Assembly (NCBI RefSeq): GCF_001522545.3
Contig: NC_031781.1
Span: forward strand, 9,863,487-9,927,486
Reading direction: 5' to 3'
DNA from: Parus major
Taxonomy: Eukaryota; Chordata; Aves; Passeriformes; Paridae
DNA: 64,000 nt
The position numbers and the translations under genes were made by a program. Every line of letters begins with the position of its first letter. The stretch's first letter is position 1. Shown here in pieces: positions 13,697 to 28,023 of this stretch. The notes beneath the pieces were generated by a model, which did not search any database, was not told the DNA's origin, and saw only the letters and a program-made list of their open reading frames with translations.

Positions 13697-16018
13697 ATGT
13701 CCTGGTAATTCCGTATTTATTATATTACCATATTAAATGTACTAAAGGTTTTTCCAAATAGTGTATTCTGACTATTTCCATTTACAAAACCCAACTGACA
13801 GAATCAAATTGTATTCTTTGTCTTCAGTATGTGATTTTGGCCTGAGAAGAATATTCTCACAGTCTTTCCAGAGAAATATAGCATTTTGCTTTTCTGTAAT
13901 AGGCTATCAGGTGATTTTCCAGTACTTAGGATGGTTTGGGATTTCAGGCGCTTCTATACCCATTTTTTTCCTCCCAAACCTTTTAGTTCTTTAGTGAGGC
14001 TTCTATTCTGCTAAATCCTAGTATCAACTTACTCTTTTCTTAATCTCAAAGTATGTAATTATGCCTGTAATTGGAAATATACTTATCTATAATATTTATA
14101 AATAAAACTATATTTATATTATTACAAGCTCTGTCTATGGGTATTGATAAATATGAAGTCAAATCTTTGAACTATTGTCTCTTAAGAAATTAAGCATAAC
14201 TAAACTGTCTGTAATGGAAATTTCTAGGATTCTCAAAATAATATCTCTAACTGAGCAGCAGGATGAATATGCTTGTCTTTATTTTTCAGCTTGAGTGTTT
14301 GATATTGACAGTCATTACAATAAATATTTCTGGTTTTTTTCTTTACTTTGTTACAATGCTTCAAGGGGAGACACCGTTATGTGTCACCTGTTCATCAGTC
14401 AGACAAACATGCATTCTTAGAAGTCAGTTAAACAGATATGCCATGAGTTTCATCTGTACTTAAAAAAACAGCTAGATATGACTTTTATATTGCCTGGAAT
14501 AGGTGTTTTTTTGTGTACATATATTGTATACATGTATATATCATGAAGCTTGATTTAATAATTATTTTAACTTAAAAAGCAGGTGGGAAATGGAAAATAA
14601 GGTATTTGATGTTGTTTTTATACAGGAAATTAACTATTAGGTAATGATGCTAGACAGCTCCATTAAAAGTGGCTTACAAGCCTTAAGCATGCCCAAGACA
14701 AGATGGCAGGACTGGTCCTACCAGAAACTTTCCCCAAAGACCTTAATTTTTACTGCTTGGGAAAAGCTTGCAATACCTAACTGTAAACTCTTAATCATGT
14801 GAGTTAGATGCAATGCAATTAACTGTAGCTCTATTTTTCTGGTATGTAAATCATGCCAAAGACTAAAAGCACCTGATAATTCCAAGTACCACAGTTCCAG
14901 AACTTCCATACAACAAACTTTAGCTTTTTCTTGCTTTGATTCACAGTTATCAATGTAAGTTACAATTTTCTCTGTATATGTTGAGGTGCTCCCCCAGCGC
15001 TTCAAACCTGTTTTTTTGAGACGAGAATAAGTTATTTGAATGTTAATTTCTAAATTCACTTACAGGTGCTGGGATTGTGTTGCATTTACAAGAGAAGATA
15101 TGCATCTGTTTCCACGCTTACGCTACAGTACAGCTAATATCTAAGAATAATAGAAACCGTAAATAAGAGGTCCAACTATAACAGACCAATGACTACAGAA
15201 TAGTAATTGTCCTTCTTAATGGGTCTAATCCTGGAATTATTTTTCAGAAAACAGCTCCCTTAATTTGATTAAATTAGTTTCTTGGTCTGTAAAAACTAAT
15301 AAGGCCTGGGATTCTAATACATGCATCAAAGAAAACCCCTACAAATAGGTAGTACTAAAATATCTGTTATCAAAAAAATCCTCAAAATATGTTTTAAGAC
15401 AGCAAACTACTAAAAATGTGCACAGTGTTCTTGATTATAAATGAATAGCATGATATTCAATGAGATTAAGGATACAACTGAAGTTACTAATTCTTCTGAC
15501 TCATTTTTTCATATTTATTTTTTCACGTGGCTCTGTAGTGGAGCCTTTGTTTCTTTCAGTTTCTCCTGGGTTTAGCTAAGGCACCTTAAGGAATGGTTGT
15601 AAAATCATCATGGGCTGGTGTGTTTATACCAGCCTCACAGAAATCTTGATTTCCATACTATTTCCCTTCCCTCACAGATTACTTGAGCCAAAGTAAGTTG
15701 GCAAGTGGATTTTGACAAGTCTAGAGATTGTCTTGCTCCTGCCACAAGCAACTTTTTATGGTCAGAATGGGTTTGTTTTCTCTTGTGTAATGCATTTTAA
15801 TCTGATTAGCATGAGATCAGCAAGGTTTTGATAAGCAGTAATGTATGATATGTATAAATGTGCAGCAACATGTGAGGAGGACTGTTCAGTGTCTTGCTGA
15901 TGTTGAGATGGCAGAGATTCAGCCTTTTGGGTTTTTGTTTGTTTTTCCAGTAAATAGGACTTAGTTGGTCTCAGTGCTGATTCTAGTCAGGAAACATACC
16001 ACTGAGGCAACTGCATTA
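13697..16018. other. AT-rich non-coding stretch
   Basis: I see no gene. A 114-codon open frame on the minus strand (14718-15059) starts at GTG rather than ATG and matches nothing I recognise. The rest is AT-rich unique-looking DNA with short poly-T and poly-A runs. Confidence 0.6.
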
Positions 16019-16525
16019 CTATTTAGCTTCACTTTGATTTAATGGAAAGGAATTGTAGAGGAAATTTGTTTCACATGACTGACAACTTAAGTATTTGGTT
16101 TTGAAGTGGAAGTAAGCACATGGATTCTCCAAGTATGAACAACATGGAGAAAAATTTTCTGTGGAAGATGCAAACGAATTTGACAGGGCTCCCTTCAGAG
16201 GGCAATCTTTGCTGCTGGGTTTGACAGCAATGTCCCCCAAAAGTCCCCAGGCTCCCACTGAGACAGCAAAAACTCCCAATATAGTAAGCCATGTCAATTT
16301 AAATACAGCATCAGGATGTTTTGCATCCTTTCACAGCATCCAGACACAGCAGCTGACATCATGCATTTCCATTATATAGGTCTGATGTTCGTTGCATGAT
16401 GTGTAAAGAGACACTTGGCATTCAAAACTCATGAATATAAGTCTAGGCTTCTTGTTTTGTCCTGCGCATGGACAGTATGGACATTTTATTTCAGTTTGTG
16501 ACAAAGAGGAAATCTTTGCAGATGT
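16019..16525 (-). pseudogene. Possible pseudogene: 168-codon frame with one TGA
   Basis: Read on the minus strand from 16525 down to a TAG at 16019-16021, one frame stays open for 168 sense positions except for a single TGA at 16331-16333 (codon 65). That is unusual in such AT-rich DNA. Before the TGA the frame is cysteine-rich, with a CPYCPC motif and several later Cys. After it there is a hydrophobic stretch of about 20 residues (LTWLTILGVFAVSVGAWGLL) that could be a membrane or signal segment, then a polar tail with further Cys. I do not recognise the protein. There is no clear start codon context, and the only in-frame ATGs lie inside the frame, upstream of the TGA. It could be a decayed exon or retrocopy, an exon pair using a GTGAAA donor at the TGA, or chance. 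No function is proposed. Confidence 0.22.
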
Positions 16526-17052
16526 TTAATTTGACTCAGTGCTGTATTGACAAAGATCTTTGTGATGTATATAGCTATGTACATACCTAATGTTAGGAAG
16601 CTAGATGCCAGCATCATTACATTCATTTTCTTCCTTGTTTAGTTCATGTAATTTTAGAGAAATGAAACAGACAGCAAAGAAGACTGAAGGCCTTGTATCA
16701 CAATGCAACATCATGAGGACTCTGCTGCTCAGTGTTTCCAGCCATCTCTGGCTAATTTTCATGATTTGTGAGGATGCTTGCAAAAAAAATTGAACAGAAA
16801 TATTTAGTCCAAGATTAGCTGCAGATGAGCACTATGCTCCTCCAGAAAAGCTTCCTTTGACATCATTCACTTGCTTCATTCCTAAAAACCAAGTGAAAAT
16901 TTTGAAGGTGAGCTATTAGGTGGCAATTTTCCAAATTTTAGGGGTTTTTTTCAGAAGTATTGAATTAATGGTAGGGACCAAACACCTGTAAAAGTATTCA
17001 GTGAATAAAATTATCAATTTAAACTTGTTCTTTATGTCCCTTAACTTCTATA

Positions 17053-17088
17053 ACTGGTCATTTGAAATAGTCATTAAAAATGACCAGT
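17053..17088. repeat. Perfect 11-bp inverted repeat, 14-nt loop
   Basis: ACTGGTCATTT at 17053-17063 is matched exactly by its reverse complement AAATGACCAGT at 17078-17088. The loop is 14 nt. It could fold as a short hairpin, but it is shorter than a microRNA precursor and may be chance. Confidence 0.8.
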
Positions 17089-20000
17089 CTCTTGAAACAT
17101 TTTTGCATGAGCTGGGAGTTTCAAAACCTTGAATGCTTTTTTTTTTTTTTTTTGCTGTCTTCCTCTCAGCTACTCTTCCCTTGATTCTTGGATTTTATTA
17201 TGCTTAAGGATTGAACCTGTTATGTTCTAGGAGTCTTTTAATTGCATCCCAGTTACTGATGCTGAAAAAAACATATTGCTATGACAGGAAACCAAAATAA
17301 TGCCATGAAGTGTATGCCACAATGGCAGGCAGGTGAATGTAACAAGCTATGAAATGAATTATACTGTCTGGTACGAAGAGGTGAAAATAAACTTTGTAAT
17401 CGGATATGCGGATTAATAACAAATTAGAAAAGTAAGGGGCTAGGCATCCATGTAATGCAAGTAATTAGAATTAGCCATGGATAGCTCTTAAAGCCCCCAC
17501 TAAGCCATTATTTGCCTGCTATAGTTCATGGTGCATGGAATCATGAGATGATTGAGCCATCACCATAAAGTAAATTCCCCTTGATGCTTTAAAATAATGA
17601 AAGTGAAGGAACATTTCTTTGTGATTCTTCCATTCTCCCTCCTTCATTCCATTCACGTGAGAAACTGACAATAGGTTTCTGGAATTTTTGTATCCCAATT
17701 ACAGAATAAAGATATGTCCAATGTAATAGTAATATTTGTACTCCATGTTCCAAGGAGTAACATGTTTCCTCGAGTGAAGGCAGTAATATGAGTTTAGTGA
17801 ATGAGATTTAATGGAATTCACTTTCTCTATGCCTTGGCCATGCACTTTAAAAATCAAAGATTGCTTTCATCTATGAATAATGATCAATGGAGAAGGTAGG
17901 GCTTATACTAAATTTTTAGTTACCACATATGGGTAGAGCAGGTGGTTGCTAGAGGCAATGAAGTGTTTATTGGACTTTTTATGATGTGAATGATTTTTAG
18001 GCTGTGCTAGACAGACAGATTTTAGCTTGCCCTAAGCTTTAAAAATCCTTGAGCTGGCAACAGTGGTATTACCACTTTTGGCAAGACTAGCCTCATAAAT
18101 ATTAGAAGAACCAAGAAAACTTTTAAGTCTTTAAACATGAAAATACTAATTAGGATGCTGTTGCTTCTAAACTCTATTTATTTATTTCTGTTTCAAACTT
18201 ACTTAACTTGTTTAGATACTGAAATAGTTTCTTATCCAAGTATGTATGTGATTAGCTTTTGCAGTTCTACCTCAGTTTAACTTTGGATTCTGCTAATGCT
18301 GTTTTCATGAAGAGATCACTTCATTGAGCACTTTCTGTAGAACTTCTTTGGAAGTCAGTCATGTTCCTTGTTTTTCCTATGAAATTTTTCTATGATTCAC
18401 AGTATATGGTGGGAACAATATAATTATGAAAATAATTTTCCTTGGCCTTTAAAAAAGTCTACCAGCACACTAAATAACAATCTTCTATGCAATTTTTGGC
18501 ACATCTATTTTGGGAAAATAGATTGTCTTTGAATCTTTATAAATTTATTGTTTGCAAAAGCTGTTTATAGAATAAGAAAATATTTTTTATTTATTTTTAG
18601 AAGTATCTCTATTAGTTGTTAAATGCTTCTGAAATACCTGGTGCTTTTTCTCCTGAAGTCAAATTTCATATGCACTTATGTATTTTTATGTGCCTTTTGT
18701 GTGTATAAATTTTTGATTATCAGATTTCAATTAGGTTTTATAATTTCTACCCTTTACAGTTCTATAAATCAGTGCATTATCTAGTATTCTTGAAATGAAG
18801 GGATGTTTTAATCCTTTTTATAGCCTTAAAATTCAGGGTAGCCTTTAAAAGGTATCATTTTGCAATACTCCCTACTTTTTGTTCAGGAAGTTAGATGTTA
18901 CGGTTCAGGAAATGACTATTTCTTTTGGATTCATTTTTCTCTGTAAAATGATGTGAAAACAGAAAGTAATGGTTTGAAGAATTCTCCCTTGCCAGTTTGC
19001 TCCCTCTTCGCCCCATCATGTTATCATTGAGATCAGACGCTTCAGGAGAACAGTGGAGATAATTTTTAGTACTAAACCCACAAATTGTTAATATAACCTG
19101 TCCATGTGGAACACAGGACTAGTACTGAGGAAGATACAGCATGGACTATTCAAGATACTACATTTTCATTATTGTAAATAGGCAGGTTTTAAACAGGATC
19201 TACAGACAACTTGTTAGAGTAAGAAGGTTATCATTGGATTAGTTTTTTTTTTATTTTTTTTTTTAATTACTTGAGCTGAATTTACTATCAGCACACTCAG
19301 TGTAATAATTAATAATGGAAAACAACATAAAAGTGGTTTTCCTGCACTGGTCACTATAGCAGCATTGTCCCACTGTGTGGAGTCTGGAAGATTATTAAGA
19401 AAATTAAGTTGGAATTTTCTTGTTCTAAATATAAAATGGAATTTAGCTGAAATGATTTGTTTGCTTAGTTTAGAGAGGCCACTAGTCTGCGATCAGAATT
19501 CTTAGTAACTATATATGTGCTTTCTAAAGATGCACATTCTGTAGTATAATAGCTTCCCAAAAATAAAACTCATTATTACTGTGCTTGCAAGATAAGCCTC
19601 AGGCCAGTGTCATATGTGGAGGCACATGGGGTAATCTCTTCATTGTTTTGTGACTAAATTGTTTGCTGACTGATATGCTTTGCAATGATGTCCCACAAGT
19701 ATTCCTAAAAAAATTAAATATGTTTTTTTCTTTTTGTTTTAAAGTAGCTTCCCTACTTCATTAACATACTGAATGCCCAGTGTAATTACCATGCAGTGAC
19801 TCAAAAGAAGTATTTGCTGTTTTCTCTACTTCATGGAGAATGCACAGACTGCTCTTGTTTTGAGTCACATGCTTAATTCTATGAAATGCTGAAAGTATCC
19901 TAATAAGCAATAACTACCATCACTACTTGTCACCCCTTAGGAAAATAGAAATAAAATCTAAACCCCTCAGTATTATAGGATATTTTTGAAAGAATCGGGG

Positions 20001-21613
20001 AGGTCTCACCCACCCCCTTACTCTTCTTTTAAGCTGATATTTTCTACTCAGCACTAGCTTAGATAAGTGGATATAATGAACTTCCTAAAACATTTGATGT
20101 TATATAGTGAATCAAGCAGATGCACTGAGGACAGAAATGGTAAGTTAGTTGAATAGCATCTGCAGGAGGCCAGATTTATTAGTTTTTTAAAGCCTGAAGC
20201 TGTTCTGTGCATTGCTTTCCCACAAAGCAGTGTTTCTCTGTCTGTGCACTCTCATGTTTCACTCTAACCTACATAGCAGGATTTATTTCTGGATCATGTA
20301 AAGAGCCTGGAAAGGCACAATGCTGAGCTTACAGGGTTTGAAATGAAGACGGCTCCATCGTCTGTCTCACATGCAGGTTTAATTGCTTTGTGATTTATTC
20401 TAACTTCCAGGATCACTGAGTTACTTTTTGTGGAATAGATTTTAGAAACTTTTTTGATGTTAACACTACTGTCTTTTGAAGACATTATATAATTTCTGTT
20501 CCCAGATAAAGCATGTTTTAAAGGTACCTTTTTCCCTGAGGGTCAGTGAGAGTGCAGTTTGCATTCAATGCTCCCAAATTCTCTGAAGTACTTTGTTGCT
20601 ATTGCCTTGTTCTTTAGCACCCAGATAAATAGGATGTGCTAGGCAAAAAGAAATCATGAAGATAAGAACATAAAGCATAAAAGAAGGAAATCCTTTACAG
20701 GAAAGTAAATAATATTCAATAAAGCTCACTCCTTTCTGTGCCATGGGTTTCATATGAATATAACCATGCATTTTAAAATTTGGTGGTTATAAACCAAGAT
20801 TTGGGAGATATTTGAAGCGGGTAAAGGGATGTTTCAAACTGACTTGTTCTATATTTGAAATTCTTAATGGAGCTGAGAACTGTTAATTTCCAAACATTAA
20901 GTTGCAAATAAGGAGCCAAAAATGATCTCATTGGTGTTAGCTGACTGAACCAAGATGTGGCATAACTGGAATGTACTGAAAAGTGAATTTCTGTACTCTT
21001 GGATATTGTTGTTGGCTATCAGGTCTTGTTAATGTGAATGTATAAAAAGTCAGTCCATTTTCCAAGAATGCTGGAATGGTAGCATAGTGAAATTAACTGA
21101 CAGAAAAAAAAAAACCAAGGTACAAGAGAACAATTTAATGACCTCTGTTGGTTTAGGACCTGATCCAAAGTCAAATGACATCAATAGAAAGATTTCTATT
21201 GAGCTCATTGGGCTCTTAATTCAGATCTTTAAATCTTGAATGTAAACAGTGTGTTAGCCAATTCAGGTGTTGCAGGGTGCAAGGAAAAGCTTACAGGAAG
21301 TGTACTTTATCCTATAATTTCAGGCTTTTTCAAGTTTTTGCTGTCTTTTGAAGACATTGTCTGACTGTACCTCAGAACTTCCAAGGCAGATCAGGAAGAT
21401 GTAAAAGAATGTGGTACATAAACTGCATCAGCGAAAGAATTTTCAGTGCAAGTAAAAATTTCACGGAACTAAGGTTGTTATGGAAAACACGATAAGACAG
21501 ATGAGAACTATAAAAAAGGAAAGTATGATTCTGGCAACCACATCACTTTCAGTAGTGGAAATTCTGGTTGTATAGTAAATAAATGTGGACACAGAAGGAT
21601 TATATGTCACTAG

Positions 21614-21638
21614 GGATTTTACCTAAAAGGTAAAATCC
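21614..21638. repeat. Perfect 11-bp inverted repeat, 3-nt loop
   Basis: GGATTTTACCT at 21614-21624 and AGGTAAAATCC at 21628-21638 are exact reverse complements separated by AAA. This gives a tight potential hairpin or cruciform. No neighbouring feature explains it. Confidence 0.85.
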
Positions 21639-24600
21639 AGAAGAGTTCTTCCCTTTTGAAGATGAATAGACATGTATAGGTGTTGGTTGTAAAAATGAAT
21701 GATGATTGCTTCTAGACCACTAAGGAAAAATCAAAATACTTAAAGCAATGTATTTAAAATGGTATGTTAAAATAGTATGCTTATCATTAAAGGACCTCAT
21801 TTAAGATAAATCTTGGTTGAAGACTGTACTCTTAGTTCTGTGTGGTTCTACATTGTTGGTGTGTACGCAGAGTTATTCTCTAATGGGGAGCAGCTATATG
21901 ACTGAAGTAACTGCAACCCAACAGTGTTGCATTTTTAATAAATTCAGGCACATGTGCCTGTTTACTGGAGCTTGCATGTAATGGATGTTCAGTTTACTGC
22001 AAGAGATAGGGTATTTTAATTTTCTGCTGCTGTTTAATTTATAAGAATTACCTTCTTTTTCTGTTTAAACCTTCTCCATTATGTTTTACTCTCCCAAAAT
22101 TTTTCTTCCATTGATTTTTCTCAAATATGGAAATATATCCATGTATGTGTATATCTCCATATGTAAGGAACAGTGTAACTTGTTAAAATATTTTGATATA
22201 TTCTTTTGCAATAGAGGGTTGCAATTTGAAAGCAGCAATGGCTTTTACTTCCAGAAGCACAAAAAAATAACATATGATAATGGTCTCCAAGCCAATTTAT
22301 AATAGCAGGTATGATTCAAAAGATGCCTGAGTCATAGCAGGCAACCTGTTCTTGTTTGCCTTGAGGACTCTCATTGAAATGTGACGCTAGGCACAATATC
22401 AAGACAGATTTCTGCAGCTATCCAAATTTATTTTTTAAGTAAGATGACAAGCTAAAAAGTCCACATCTGTGTTATTCAACAGTAATAAAGTTAAAAAAAA
22501 AAAAACAACACACAGCTGACTGATGGCATACTCATTGTGGAGATTTCCATCATAGTTTAAAAGCACAGGCATAATTTCCAGGTTACTAGTGCCACTCAGG
22601 ATCAGCTGTTTGTTTTTTCTGCCACTGATATGATGACCGCATCTAATTTTTTCTTGTTTTGTCCATCGTTAAGGAGATGGAGTCTGAAATACCATTATTA
22701 AATCTCTCTATATACTTGCATTTTGTGTACAGCCAAGTTCTGTTTTCTTCTTAATTTCCCCCTTAAAAAAATGTAGTCATTAGTATTTAATTTTCTTTAG
22801 AAAGTATTCTTAACTCTGTTCATCCATCTAAGTGACCAGCAGCTGTGGGACCTCAGTGTGTGACAGAATTACCAGATTTTCAGAGTTGAGATGGCTCACA
22901 ACATGGTGTGTGTATGTACAAGGCTGTCGTTCTAATGGATGCATTAGACAATGTTTATATGATGCTTGGACAACATTTTTAAAGGAAAGAGGCAGCACCT
23001 ATCTCTAATTCCTAATAAAAACATTTGTTAGGTAAACTGCTCCCTGTTTAGGAATACCATGACACTGGGAGAGGATGAGAAAAACAGAAACAAAGCAACA
23101 GTAACTAGTGCACTTCAGTGGCCATTTAAGAGCAAGAGCCCGATTTACATATTCTGGTTTGTCACCTGATACATCTTAAGAGTATGAGCCTTAAAGAAAT
23201 TAAAGTTTTTAAAAACATAAATATATTATTAGCTTTAACAAATGAGGTTCCTAAGGTCAAAGTCTTGATTGTTTCAGTTATAAGTGAGAACAGGATGAAG
23301 CACCTTTTGGTCACAATCACTGGGGATATACCATCTTAGCAAAAGATAGAAATGTTTATCTTTGGTCTGTATATGATTTGTAATGCCTTTTTTTTCCCCC
23401 CACCTCAGCTCAGAGCATTGAACTAGGCCAGTAACTTGAACATTGATTTTGGCCAGTAAGTCAGGTGATAAAAGAAAAAACAAAAAACTTGAGTAAAATT
23501 AGTGCATGTTACAGATCATTACCTCTTTTCATCAAAGTCGTGAGCGAGCCAGATGCTACACTTTTCAGGAAAAATACAGCCTTTTCTGAAGAAGCAGTCT
23601 GAAGGTCAATCTCTTTACAGTAGAGTAGCTCACTTAGCATAGGCTACTCCTGTTGGATTATCAGTGAGCTCTACTAAATATTAAAGTACAGCTAACAAAT
23701 GCTACTGTTGAATGACTTGCCTTTTTGCCCTAATTTTTCCTTTACTTCTGCTTTTCTCCTGCATAATTCTGTGACTACATATGCAGAGTGCAAATTTCCA
23801 AAAATAGTTAGTTGGTTTTCAGAGTTTAGTTGACTCCAGTAGATGTAAGAATGTAGGTCAGGAATACTCTTGTTTTACTACTGAGATATGCAAGGTAATG
23901 GCTGGTGATCTGACAGAAGGGGAAACAATCTAAGACAAGCACTGAATTTGTTTATGCTTCTGAGTGTCTTATTTCATGGCAATGTTTAAGCACACTTCAT
24001 TCCCCCTTGTATCCTATGTTTCCTCATAGTAGAAAATGTCCAGTTAGCTTGCCTCATTCAGATGTGTTCATATGTGTCCACTGCTTATTTAATTTTTTTT
24101 AGTCTGAGCTTCTTTCTACTGAGAGGGAAAAGCCAAATTTTGCCAATAAAGCCCCCTGACCTTCTGTGTAAATTCTGGGTGGAGAGTTGAAATGTTTGGC
24201 ACTATTGTAGGCCAGTTCGAAGTATATGCTTATTTGCTTTGTTTTGCTTTTGCTAAAGTTCAACATGGTTTGGAACTATTTTTCTGTTACTAGTTCACAG
24301 ATTTAGACAAACAGTACCATATTTCACACAGTGAATATGGTGTAGTTGTGCCAGAAGAGTCTTCAGTGTTTTTTTGTTCTTTCTTGCTGTGGCATTAGCC
24401 ACTAGAAATTCTCATTACACTTTGTTCTCATTAATCAGGTTGCTGTCAGGAACCTTGCATCTGTTTTTTATAGAGACATGTCACCATGTTGACAAATCAC
24501 CTTATAAATGGTATAGCAGAAGTGCTGAATGGATTGTAATGAGAAGAGATTCACTGGGGGAAGGAAGGCTTAGCAACAGGAAAAAATAAGTAAGATTTCA

Positions 24601-27485
24601 TCACAAGTATGCAGTTCAGTGGAAGATACTGTGCCAGAAGCCCAAACACCTCTTGAGGCTGGGAAATTACAGGGAAAAAGGGCTCTCATCGCTATGAAGT
24701 CTCTGACTGTCATTGTTTTTTATTATGTAAAATACAGTAATAGTTTATGCTTTGCACATTTTGCAAATGATAATGTATAAACATACCATAAAAAGTTGGT
24801 CCTTTATCTGCAGAGCTTATGATCTCTGATTGCAACTGTCAGAACAGATTAGATGAATAAATCCATTTTTTCAGCCTAGATGCAGAAATTTTTAGAGGTC
24901 TTCTGCATACTTGTAAAATAACTGCATAGCTTTCAAGTACTTAGAATGATGTAGTATAAAAGAAAAATTTGGTTTTATCCATACTCCATTTGTTTTTCTG
25001 CACACAAAATGAATTATCTATTCACAATGTTTGCCTTGAAATATTTTTTTACTATCTTGTGATTTGTAATGTTAGAAGCATGACACTTTGACTAACTGGC
25101 TACATTTTGTTTAAGTATATTTTATTTTATAAGTCATGTCCTTGACCTCCATGTTTCTATTAATAGATAGAGTGAAAAAAAGCATATTACGCAATTAAGC
25201 TGGGCTAATGAATTTGTAAGTTTTGTGTTGAAATAAAATAAGGTTATAGTATGTACCCTTTAAAAATGAAGGGCACATCACATCTTTTAAATAGTTTACT
25301 GTGGAAAAAATTAGAAAAATGTTGTCCTAAGAGTTGTGCTGACTGTTCATAAGAAAACTAAGGACTATTAAATTTCTGTTATTAATTAGTATTAAAATAG
25401 GTGTGTTGTTTCAATCTCCTCTGTTGCTTCAAAATTCAGAGTCAGTTCATCCATCCGTATCGGCCCTTCATAGTCTCCATATATTTTAGAGCTTTCTATG
25501 TCAACCTTAAATTTTTTTTCATCAATGTAAAGAATTATATTCATCTTTCAAACCTGATATTTTAGAATATAGGAATAATAGATTTTTTTCATCACAGAAT
25601 GCTTCATTAAAGAAGGCATTACTTAAATTGTGAAATTTGTGAAAAAGGTCATCCACAAATGTGTTACAAATATGACAGGTTTCTCATTCTAAGTTATCAG
25701 TCTAAGAATATTGGCTTGTTTTTTCTTAAAACTTAAAGATAATTAAAGATATATTAAGAACCTCAGGGCTAAGCTTAAAAGAATGGTCTCTAGCTAATTC
25801 ACACCAGGAGATGACTAAAAAGAACACTGAATTTGGGTCTAAAGCAAAGTATTTTAATAATAGATGCCTGACTCATAAGCCTGGTACATTTGGGAAGGGT
25901 TTTCTGAAAATACTCAGTTTTGTTTGCCATACAGTACATTTGTAAAATTAATAAATTTTTTTAATGCTGTCTGTGTCACGTGATTATGCAATAAACTCAT
26001 AGGCTAACTTGTGACATTTTCGAGTTTGAAATACACCTTCAGTAGCTCAAAGCTAGGAGGAAATAGAAAGGGAACAGAGAAAAGGATATCTGTGCCCTAA
26101 GGGACACATTCTGAAGGAAAATAATAATAGCTTTGTACTGTGTGAAATTCAGGTAGCTTTGGTTAAAAATTTTAATGCATTTATTTTTCTTTGTTAAGGA
26201 CTTCCTGTGGTTACTCTTAATAAATTTTTAGTTTATGGCTTCACAGTAGCTGTTTTTTCTTTACACCCCCTTGTAGAAGAGAGCAAAGTAGATTGAGGAG
26301 GCAAACTGAAGTCTTCACAGTGATCAGTGTGAATGACTTCCCAAACAGTGCTTCATGTATGCACTAATTTCACCTGGCCTCCAGAATTGTTAGTTTTCTA
26401 GAAGTCCAGCAGAAATCAGTCAAGTTGCTCAGCAACTAAGAATCTTTGGTCTCTTTTGTTTGGTATTTTTCCTGCTCTGTGGTTCAGTTGCTTTTTCTGT
26501 TCACTTGGTATTCTCTGTTATTCAGTCAAGCTTATTCATGGAGTTGGGAATATGCAAAGTTTATCTTGAAAAAAATCTGCTTGAACCTCGATAGTTTGAA
26601 GGCCCATTCATCCAAGCTCTTTCTGCTGGTTAAACTTGCTCCTATTAATTAAAAAAAAATTCAGTGAATGGCCTTAGAGGTAAAAAGTAACAGATACCTT
26701 CATACACATTTACCTGATTAGTGATGTTGGGAGTTGTAGATAAGACTTCCCTAGAGTGTTTTGAGTCACCTGTTCCATTTGGATCCTTTGCTCTCAGAGC
26801 TGGGCTGTGCATTATTAGGGGCATATCTGATTTTTCTTTTTCTATAAATGCCCATTAAGTGGAGAACCTCTACCTGCTGTTTTACCCACTGCACCTCAAT
26901 AGTTTGTGCCAGGGAGCAACAGGGCTGGCTGCCTTGAAGGGAAAGGGAGGGGGGCAGGCAGGGCCATGCCCTCAGCAATCAGGACATCATTCATCCCTAT
27001 GCCCCCAAATTATTTTGTTATTTTAATGGAATCAGATCATAGAATTAGGCATTAATTACATTTTTTTTTTCTTTCAGGCCAATTATAGCGATGGGTGCTT
27101 TTTACTTAATTAATAATTTCCAAAGCAGCCATCCTGCTGAGATTAATTGTTGATGAAGGAGTTTTCTGTTTCTCTGAAGGCTAAGATTGTCTGAGTCTGC
27201 AAAAAAAAGATGCAGAGATAAAGGAGGTGTTTGTAATATTCAGCTGCTCAGACAGTACGGTCGTGTTGCTTTAAGGTCCATTCCTGAAGCAGGACTGAAA
27301 ATTGGCTACAATTTGTGATAACTGCTTGAGAAAGCTCTCACCACCAAGCTCCTTTTCAAACATTTTTCAAGTCTGTGTATTTTTTTAACTTGAACCTGCT
27401 ATAGTACCAAGCAAAATACTAGTCTTCTATTATCTTAATATTATTACAAAAATATATGCATTATACTAGCAATATATATTACTGA

Positions 27486-27509
27486 TAATAATAATAATTA
27501 TTATTATTC
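27486..27509. repeat. Self-complementary (AAT)n/(ATT)n tract
   Basis: A run of AAT triplets turns directly into ATT triplets, making a fully AT palindrome. It is a low-complexity microsatellite in AT-rich DNA, not a regulatory site I can name. Confidence 0.7.
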
Positions 27510-28023
27510 TGTAGTAATGTTCTAAAGTCAGGAAATCTGCAGAAATCTTTTCCACCTGACAAAGCCAGAAAAAAATATGCCATTGGTGTTGATGTCTATG
27601 ATTATAGGTTTTCCTTTTCAGCTCTGTGAAATTGTTGACATGTCAAATATTTTCTATGATATTCAAATAAGAACTCTGATATTGTACAAGTTGAGTTTCC
27701 TCAGTGACCCCTAATGTCTCTATTTATTTCAGCTCATTTTGCTGCAGTATAGTGTCCTTCACCATAGTGTGTGTAAAAAGTATAATAGAAATGCATACAG
27801 GAGATGGTTTCAGACTAGACTTTGACAGACTCTCAGCTCTGCTCATCATTCTGCCATTCCTCAGTGCTGCCAGTGGTATTCTTGATCTCCACTTAGAACA
27901 TAGGGGAGAAGGAGGGAATTGACAGTTATATTCTCTTACTCCACTTTCTGTCTTTGTGCTTGACTGACCTCATAATTTCATAAATAAATAAATTTATTAT
28001 TTTAGATCATTCTTTCAGCTCCT

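Noticed and set aside
14718..15059. 114-codon minus-strand frame in the AT-rich half
   Set aside because: It begins at GTG rather than ATG and gives no recognisable protein. Long for the local composition but compatible with chance across the window.
16340..16400. TATATAA-like string upstream of an ATG on the minus strand near 16372
   Set aside because: Such strings are frequent in AT-rich DNA, and it sits only one base from the ATG, too close to act as a TATA box.
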